Assembly (NCBI GenBank): GCA_005791855.1
Contig: SXUH01000454.1
Location: 1 to 10,408 of the forward strand
DNA: 10,408 nucleotides
Reading direction: 5' to 3'
Source of the DNA: Bdellovibrionales bacterium
Lineage (GTDB): Bacteria > Bdellovibrionota > Bacteriovoracia > Bacteriovoracales > Bacteriovoracaceae
Part shown: positions 6,673-10,408 of the stretch, piece after piece
How the letters are laid out: each line of letters starts with the position of its first letter
Numbering within the stretch: position 1 is the stretch's first letter
The notes under the pieces: generated by a model
Seen by the model: the letters and a program-made list of their open reading frames with translations, nothing else
Databases searched by the model: none
Told to the model about the DNA's origin: nothing
Program-made: the position numbers and the translations under genes

Positions 6673-8436
6673 ATGGACCAGAAAATCTTCGAAAACGCCA
6701 CGATCTGGGGAAAGAACACCTACTTCAGCGAAGCCGACCGGGCGGAGATCTCAAAGCTCCTGAGCGACTGGCCCAACTCGAAGCTCGAATTAACCGAAAG
6801 GTTCTATCGGGATTTGGAATTCGGCACCGGAGGCCTGCGTGCCCCGATGGGCATGGGCCAGAACCGGATGAACCGCTACAACGTCCGGCGGGCCACCCAG
6901 GCCCTGGCCAACGTCATCACCAAGTACTTCGGCGGCGGCTCGGCCGTGCTCTCCTACGACTCGAGAAACAACTCCCGGGAGTTCGCCCTCGAAGCCGCGG
7001 GCGTCTTCGCGGCCAACGGGATCAAGGCCTACGTCTTCCGGAGCCTGAGCCCGACCCCCATGCTCTCCTTCGGAGTCCGGCACTACAAGGCCCAGACCGG
7101 GATCATGATCACCGCGAGCCACAACCCCCCCATCTACAACGGCCTCAAGGCCTACTGGAACGACGGCGCCCAGGTGGTCCCGCCGGCCGACAAGGAAATC
7201 ATCGACGCCTACAACGCCCTCACCGACTGGAACGCGATCAAGTACCTGCCCTTCGAAGAAGCGGTGGCGAAGGGGCTCGCCAGCTGGACCGACGCGGAGG
7301 TCGACGAAGCCTTCTACGCCGTGATCGAGAACAAGGTGATCCAGGACCGGGATCTGTGCCGGAAGTCCGGCGCCGAGCTCTCCATCGTCTACACCGCCCT
7401 CCACGGCACGGGCCAGGTCCCGTGTAGCGAGATCACCCGGCGGCTCGGGTTCACCAGGTTCTACAGCATCCCCGAGCAGGCAAAGCCCAACGGGAACTTC
7501 CCGACGGTGAAGTCCCCGAACCCGGAGGACCCGAAGGCCCTGGCGCTGGCCATCGACCACATGCTACGGACCAACGCCGACATCGTCTTCGGCACGGACC
7601 CGGACGGCGACCGGATGGGCGTCGTGGTGAACGACCACGGGAAGCCCGCGATCCTGAACGGGAACCAGATCGCCGCCGTCATGCTCTACTACATCTTCAG
7701 CTCCAAGGAGCGCACCAAGACCCTTCCGAAGAATCCGCTGGTGCTGAAGTCCATCGTGACCTCCCCCATCCAGAACGCCATCGTCGAGCACTTCGGCGGA
7801 GAGGTGAAGGACACCCTCACGGGCTTCAAGTGGATGGCCGGGCTCCTGCGGGAACTCGAAGACAAGAAGTCCCCCTACAACTTCGTCTTCGCCTCCGAGG
7901 AGTCCTTCGGCTACATGCCTCACTGCGAGGCCCGGGACAAGGACGGGGTGAGCTCCGTCGCCCTCATGGCCGAGGCCGCGCTCTACTACAAGACACAGGG
8001 GAAGACCCTGGTGGAGGCCCTGGACGAGATCTACGCCCGGTTCGGCTTCTTCTTCGAGTCCCTCCTCTCCCAGGACTACGAAGGCATCGAGGGGTCCCAG
8101 AAGATCGGCCGGATCATGAACTTCTTCCGGAACTACCCGGAGACCCACTTCGCCGGAGAGGAGATCATAGCCAAGGAGGACTACGAAACCTCCGTGGCGA
8201 GCGACGTGCGCCTCAAGAACAACCGCGCCATCCCGCTCCCGAAGAGCAACGTCCTGAGCTTCACCTTCGCGAGCGGCAACAAGCTCTTCCTCAGGCCCTC
8301 CGGGACGGAGCCGAAGATCAAGTTCTACACCATGGTGCGGGAGACCGACGGAGACCTCGCGGCCAAGAAGATCAACGCGCTCAAGAAGGTCAAGGTCATC
8401 GAAGAGAAAGTTAAAGAATTCTGCGAGAAGGCGTGA
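6673..8436 (+). CDS. Phospho-sugar mutase (phosphoglucomutase/phosphomannomutase family)
   Basis: A 587-residue enzyme of the alpha-D-phosphohexomutase superfamily, of the long (~580) type related to Bacillus PgcA and animal PGM2. All four signature loops are present: GTGGLR (51-56) with the catalytic phosphoserine loop TASHNPP (Ser149), the magnesium site DPDGDR (Asp309, Asp311, Asp313), the sugar-recognition loop EESFGYM (409-415) and the phosphate-binding RPSGTEPKIK (541-550). It moves phosphate between C1 and C6 of a hexose (typically glucose phosphate), linking glycolysis to cell-wall or glycogen precursor synthesis; glucose versus mannose preference cannot be read here. It also shows SYDSRNNSREFA (94-105). 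The start ATG is 7 nt after AAGGA. The stop overlaps the ATG of queC (TGATG). Confidence 0.95.
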   Translation: MDQKIFENATIWGKNTYFSEADRAEISKLLSDWPNSKLELTERFYRDLEFGTGGLRAPMGMGQNRMNRYNVRRATQALANVITKYFGGGSAVLSYDSRNNSREFALEAAGVFAANGIKAYVFRSLSPTPMLSFGVRHYKAQTGIMITASHNPPIYNGLKAYWNDGAQVVPPADKEIIDAYNALTDWNAIKYLPFEEAVAKGLASWTDAEVDEAFYAVIENKVIQDRDLCRKSGAELSIVYTALHGTGQVPCSEITRRLGFTRFYSIPEQAKPNGNFPTVKSPNPEDPKALALAIDHMLRTNADIVFGTDPDGDRMGVVVNDHGKPAILNGNQIAAVMLYYIFSSKERTKTLPKNPLVLKSIVTSPIQNAIVEHFGGEVKDTLTGFKWMAGLLRELEDKKSPYNFVFASEESFGYMPHCEARDKDGVSSVALMAEAALYYKTQGKTLVEALDEIYARFGFFFESLLSQDYEGIEGSQKIGRIMNFFRNYPETHFAGEEIIAKEDYETSVASDVRLKNNRAIPLPKSNVLSFTFASGNKLFLRPSGTEPKIKFYTMVRETDGDLAAKKINALKKVKVIEEKVKEFCEKA

Positions 8437-9119
8437 TGGGGAGGGCAATCGTTCTCCTGAGCGGCGGCATGGACTCCCTGGTCTGCGCGGGCGAAGCCCT
8501 CGCGGCCCACCGGGAAGTCTACTTCCTCCACATGAACTACGGGCAGAAGACCTCGAAGCGGGAGCGCCAGTCGTTCTACGAGATCGCCCTTCACTACAAG
8601 GTCGAAGCCAGCCACCAGAAGGTCATCGACATGGCTTTCCTGAAGCAGATCGGAGGGAGCTCCCTCACCGACGAGAAGATCACGGTGAAGGCCTACCAGG
8701 GCGACTCCGATGTCATCCCCGACTCCTACGTGCCCTTCCGGAACTCCATCATCCTCTCCCTGGCCGTCTCCTGGGCCGAGGCCGTGGGCGCGACCACCCT
8801 CTACATCGGCGCCAACCACGAAGACTCCCCCGGCTACCCGGACTGCCGCCCGTCGTACTACGAAGCCTTCAACCGGGTCATCAAGGAAGGGACCAAGGCC
8901 GGGGACATCAGGATCGTGACGCCGGTGATCTCCATGAAGAAGTCGGAGATCGTCCTCCGGGGTAAGGAGCTGAACGTCCCGTTCGCCTTGAGCTGGTCCT
9001 GCTACAAGAACACGGAGAAGGCTTGCGGGGAATGCGATTCCTGCGTCCTCCGGCTCCGGGGCTTCCGGGAAGCCGGCATGACGGATCCCATCGATTACGC
9101 CTCCGTCCACTCTAGCTAG
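8436..9119 (+). CDS. queC: 7-cyano-7-deazaguanine (preQ0) synthase
   Basis: A 227-residue ATP-dependent enzyme that converts 7-carboxy-7-deazaguanine and ammonia to preQ0 (EC 6.3.4.20) in the queuosine tRNA-modification pathway. It has the PP-loop ATP-binding motif SGGMDS (9-14), MNYGQKTSKRE (33-43), VPFRN (99-103), GANHEDSPGYPDCR (125-138) and a C-terminal zinc site of Cys189, Cys197, Cys200 and Cys203 (SWSCY, CGECDSC). The length is normal. I take ATG 8436, which overlaps the mutase stop as TGATG and lies 4 nt after GAGAAGG (8425-8431); a GTG at 8433 would be too close to that ribosome site. No queD, queE or queF is in the window and no preQ1 riboswitch precedes it, so it appears to ride on the mutase promoter. 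Confidence 0.95.
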   Translation: MGRAIVLLSGGMDSLVCAGEALAAHREVYFLHMNYGQKTSKRERQSFYEIALHYKVEASHQKVIDMAFLKQIGGSSLTDEKITVKAYQGDSDVIPDSYVPFRNSIILSLAVSWAEAVGATTLYIGANHEDSPGYPDCRPSYYEAFNRVIKEGTKAGDIRIVTPVISMKKSEIVLRGKELNVPFALSWSCYKNTEKACGECDSCVLRLRGFREAGMTDPIDYASVHSS

Positions 9120-9128
9120 CCTGGGCTC

Positions 9129-9539
9129 TTACTCTCCGCGAGTGCAGGCCACCGGAATCGTGGCCCGGACCTGGGCGACGAATTCGTTGAAGTACCAGTG
9201 AGTAATGACCCCGGCGATCTTGCCGGAGGTAGGTGTTCCAAACGGATCGTTGGTGTAGATACTAATCACCCCACCAGCAGCGCGGCCCTGGGTGCATCGG
9301 TTGTCGTACCGGATACCGACGTTGATGTTCGTCGCAGCTAGTTGCTCAGAAACGCAGTTGGTATTCAGGTAACCGATCTGGCCCGTCCGGACTTCTTTCA
9401 TCAAAAGATAGACACCCCGGCCTCCCTGGGTTGTGACCTGGTAGAGGTTCCCTCGTTGATCTGCGCAGCGAAAAAAGACGGTCTCTGCTTGGGCAACTGA
9501 ACTAAGTGCGACGAGAAGGGCGATGGCGAGTGATTTCAT
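9129..9539 (-). CDS. Small secreted protein of unknown function, four cysteines
   Basis: A 136-residue protein with a clear Sec signal peptide (MKSLAIALLVALSSVAQA, likely cleaved before Glu19). The ~118-residue mature part is rich in Gly, Thr and beta-prone residues and has four cysteines (25, 62, 82, 132), enough for two disulfides, consistent with a small extracytoplasmic beta domain. I recognise no family. The ATG at 9539 is preceded by GGAGAA (9547-9542). It has its own strong promoter and converges on queC, with only 9 bp between the two stops and no hairpin there. Codon use is more relaxed than in neighbours (frequent GGT, GCT, AGT, CAA, CGA and other A/T-ending codons), which may mean recent acquisition or low expression selection. 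Confidence 0.75.
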   Translation of the reverse strand: MKSLAIALLVALSSVAQAETVFFRCADQRGNLYQVTTQGGRGVYLLMKEVRTGQIGYLNTNCVSEQLAATNINVGIRYDNRCTQGRAAGGVISIYTNDPFGTPTSGKIAGVITHWYFNEFVAQVRATIPVACTRGE

Positions 9540-9563
9540 GGTTCTCCGAGCGAAAGTGGTTTG

Positions 9564-9582
9564 TGGCCTGGAATATAGGCCA
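9564..9582. repeat. Inverted repeat over -10 box of secreted-protein promoter
   Basis: TGGCCT (9564-9569) and AGGCCA (9577-9582) are perfect 6-bp arms separated by 7 bp. The spacer plus one arm base covers the -10 hexamer of the leftward promoter, a position expected for a repressor operator. It could equally be chance in GC-rich DNA. Confidence 0.4.
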
Positions 9583-9600
9583 GCGGCAGAGTGATGACAA
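9572..9600 (-). promoter_or_regulatory. Sigma70-type promoter of secreted-protein gene
   Basis: On the minus strand TTGTCA (9600-9595), a 17-bp spacer and TATATT (9577-9572), each 5 of 6 to consensus. Expected start is near 9565, giving a leader of about 25 nt with a GGAGAA ribosome site before the ATG at 9539. This is the best sigma70 match in the window. Confidence 0.7.
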
Positions 9601-9691
9601 GTCGAGGATAAGGGAAAATTTACAATCGTGTTGCTGGAGCTGACATTGGTTGCTAGTTACGCTGGATCACCACCCATACCAAGGAGCCTCC

Positions 9692-10090
9692 ATGCGATTC
9701 ATCGTGTTCTTCCTACTCATCACCGGATCTGCTTTCGCGCAGTCCACGGAACAGTTCTACCAGGCAGCGAAGTACATGATCCACACCACGACGGAGCAGC
9801 GTCTCCGGGCCTTCGAAGCCAAGGACCTCAACAAGATCTGCAACGCCACCGGCAGCCGGTACGGCGTCGACACCATGACCTACTACCTTTCCTTCGAGAT
9901 GTTCGAAGACCCGAAGCTCGCAGAAAGACTCAACCGGGAGCTCGGGTACTTCTACGTGAGGAACCTTAAGGAAATGTACGAGAGCCGCATCCCGGTCAAG
10001 CTCCACCTCGCCTGCATCAAGAAAGACAGCAAGAGCGTGATGCAGCTGATGAATGCCGTCCGGTTCATCTACATCCAAGAAAGTCCGTAG
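9692..10090 (+). CDS. Small secreted helical protein of unknown function
   Basis: A 132-residue protein starting at ATG 9692, which follows AAGGAG (9681-9686). The frame is open back to an earlier ATG-like codon at 9650, but the signal peptide (MRFIVFFLLITGSAFA, cleavage likely before Gln17) starts here. The mature part is mostly charged and helix-prone, with two cysteines (50 and 108) that could pair across the fold, and with many aromatic residues (YYLSFEMF, YFYVRNL, RFIYIQE). I recognise no family. Codon use is C/G-ending like the main chromosomal genes here. It is transcribed away from the secreted protein at 9129-9539 across a 152-bp gap. No convincing -35/-10 pair was found for it there (TTTACA near 9624-9629 is a possible -35). 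A hairpin terminator follows, so it is probably monocistronic. Confidence 0.75.
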   Translation: MRFIVFFLLITGSAFAQSTEQFYQAAKYMIHTTTEQRLRAFEAKDLNKICNATGSRYGVDTMTYYLSFEMFEDPKLAERLNRELGYFYVRNLKEMYESRIPVKLHLACIKKDSKSVMQLMNAVRFIYIQESP

Positions 10091-10103
10091 TCCTTAAGCT
10101 CGC

Positions 10104-10139
10104 AGCTGGAATAAGATTCAAGATCCTATTCCAGCTTTT
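10104..10139 (+). terminator. Intrinsic terminator after secreted helical protein
   Basis: Arms AGCTGGAATA (10104-10113) and TATTCCAGCT (10127-10136) form a perfect 10-bp stem. After one A-C mismatch, GAT/ATC continue it inward. Ts follow to 10139. It starts 14 bp after the TAG stop. An outer pair, AAGCTC (10096-10101) and GAGCTT (10144-10149), could extend it. Confidence 0.65.
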
Positions 10140-10182
10140 CGCAGAGCTTCGTCGGCGCCGAAGTGTGGTATAAAATAAGTGC

Positions 10183-10211
10183 TTGACTTGTCCGTATATT
10201 TTCCGTATATA
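10183..10211 (+). promoter_or_regulatory. Promoter of HNH-type gene (leaderless)
   Basis: TTGACT (10183-10188; 5 of 6), 17-bp spacer and TATATA (10206-10211; 4 of 6). The expected transcription start is 10218-10219, that is on the ATG at 10219, and there is no Shine-Dalgarno in between. The local sequence is AT-rich against the GC-rich background. Confidence 0.6.
10191..10210 (+). repeat. Tandem 9-bp direct repeat in promoter
   Basis: TCCGTATAT occurs at 10191-10199 and again at 10202-10210, an 11-bp period, so both copies face the same side of the helix. They fill the spacer and -10 region of the downstream gene's promoter and could be a regulator site. Confidence 0.6.
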
Positions 10212-10218
10212 GACTGTC

Positions 10219-10408
10219 ATGAATCTAAAACCCCTCTCCGATAAAACCCTCCTTGCTCGTACCCTAACCCTTGCCAGAGAGGAACGTGAAATCCTCCTCC
10301 AGGTGCTGTGGCATCTAAAAGAAATCGAGGCGAGGAAGCTTTATTCGGACCTCAGGTGCGCGGGCCTGTTTGAATACTGCGTGAAGGTCCTTAAGTACTC
10401 CGAGGGCC
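10219..10408 (+). CDS. N-terminus of HNH-endonuclease-like protein (3' end outside window)
   Basis: Sixty-three residues are visible from ATG 10219 to the window edge. They contain LSDKTLL (6-12), REERE (20-24), HLKEIEARKLYSDL (32-45) and LFEYCVKVLKYSEG (50-63). From memory this pattern (ER-x-LLHHLKEIE-R-LYS-L followed by SLFDY...LGYSE) is the helical, DUF222-like N-terminal region of HNH-endonuclease-like proteins present in many copies in Bdellovibrio and relatives; the HNH nuclease part would lie beyond the edge and cannot be confirmed. The early codons (CTA, CTT, GCT, CGT, AAA) depart from the C/G-ending preference of neighbours, suggesting a mobile or recently arrived gene. It follows a terminator and has its own promoter, so it is an independent unit. 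Confidence 0.7.
   Translation, partial: MNLKPLSDKTLLARTLTLAREEREILLQVLWHLKEIEARKLYSDLRCAGLFEYCVKVLKYSEG

Noticed and set aside
9112..9119. CTAGCTAG palindrome at the queC stop
   Set aside because: It is made of an AGC codon and the TAG stop; the arms are too short and no T-tract follows, so it is not a terminator.
9650..9691. Possible 14-codon N-terminal extension of the secreted helical protein
   Set aside because: The extension lacks a ribosome site and would bury the signal peptide; ATG 9692 has AAGGAG correctly placed.

Overview
The window is bacterial, GC-rich (strong C/G preference at third codon positions, with AT-rich stretches confined to promoters) and densely coded on both strands. 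It carries eleven genes, nine complete inside the window and one partial at each edge. The best taxonomic hint is the partial gene at the right edge. Its N-terminus looks like the helical N-terminal region of the HNH-endonuclease-like proteins that are multiplied in Bdellovibrio and relatives. The small single-cluster ferredoxin and the number of short secreted proteins fit a GC-rich member of the Bdellovibrionota. This is inference from remembered family appearance, not a search result.

Left part (1-2174, + strand): three genes overlap head to tail in a translationally coupled operon. A PhoD-like exported metallophosphatase sits between two paralogous exported proteins with an HEEFHWW (HExxH) site. 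The second paralog is a predicted lipoprotein and the first is cut by the window edge. Next (3729-2171, - strand) is a two-gene unit: a MotA/TolQ/ExbB-type channel protein, and a protein joining an ExbD/MotB-like transmembrane helix (with an in-membrane Asp), a coiled-coil stalk and a complete-MIDAS von Willebrand A domain. This looks like an ion-driven 5:2-type motor whose moving subunit ends in a VWA domain. It is the most interesting candidate system here. Its last gene and the preceding operon converge on one shared CTAG that supplies both stop codons.

Middle (3800-6551): a branched-chain aminotransferase (ilvE) on +, then on - a ferredoxin followed by a putative Na+/H+ antiporter, closed by a strong intrinsic terminator facing ilvE. 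The ferredoxin has a near-consensus promoter whose -10 box ends only 5 nt from the ATG and has no Shine-Dalgarno, so its mRNA is probably leaderless.

Right part (6616-10408): a TTGACA-type promoter drives a 587-residue phosphohexomutase overlapping queC (preQ0 synthase). Two small secreted proteins of unknown function follow, divergently transcribed, the - strand one with a near-perfect sigma70 promoter overlapped by an inverted repeat. After an intrinsic terminator comes the truncated HNH-type gene. It also appears leaderless, has a tandem 9-bp repeat in its promoter, and uses codons unlike its neighbours.

No tRNA, rRNA, CRISPR array, insertion sequence or riboswitch was recognised. No gene-free stretch exceeds 300 bases.
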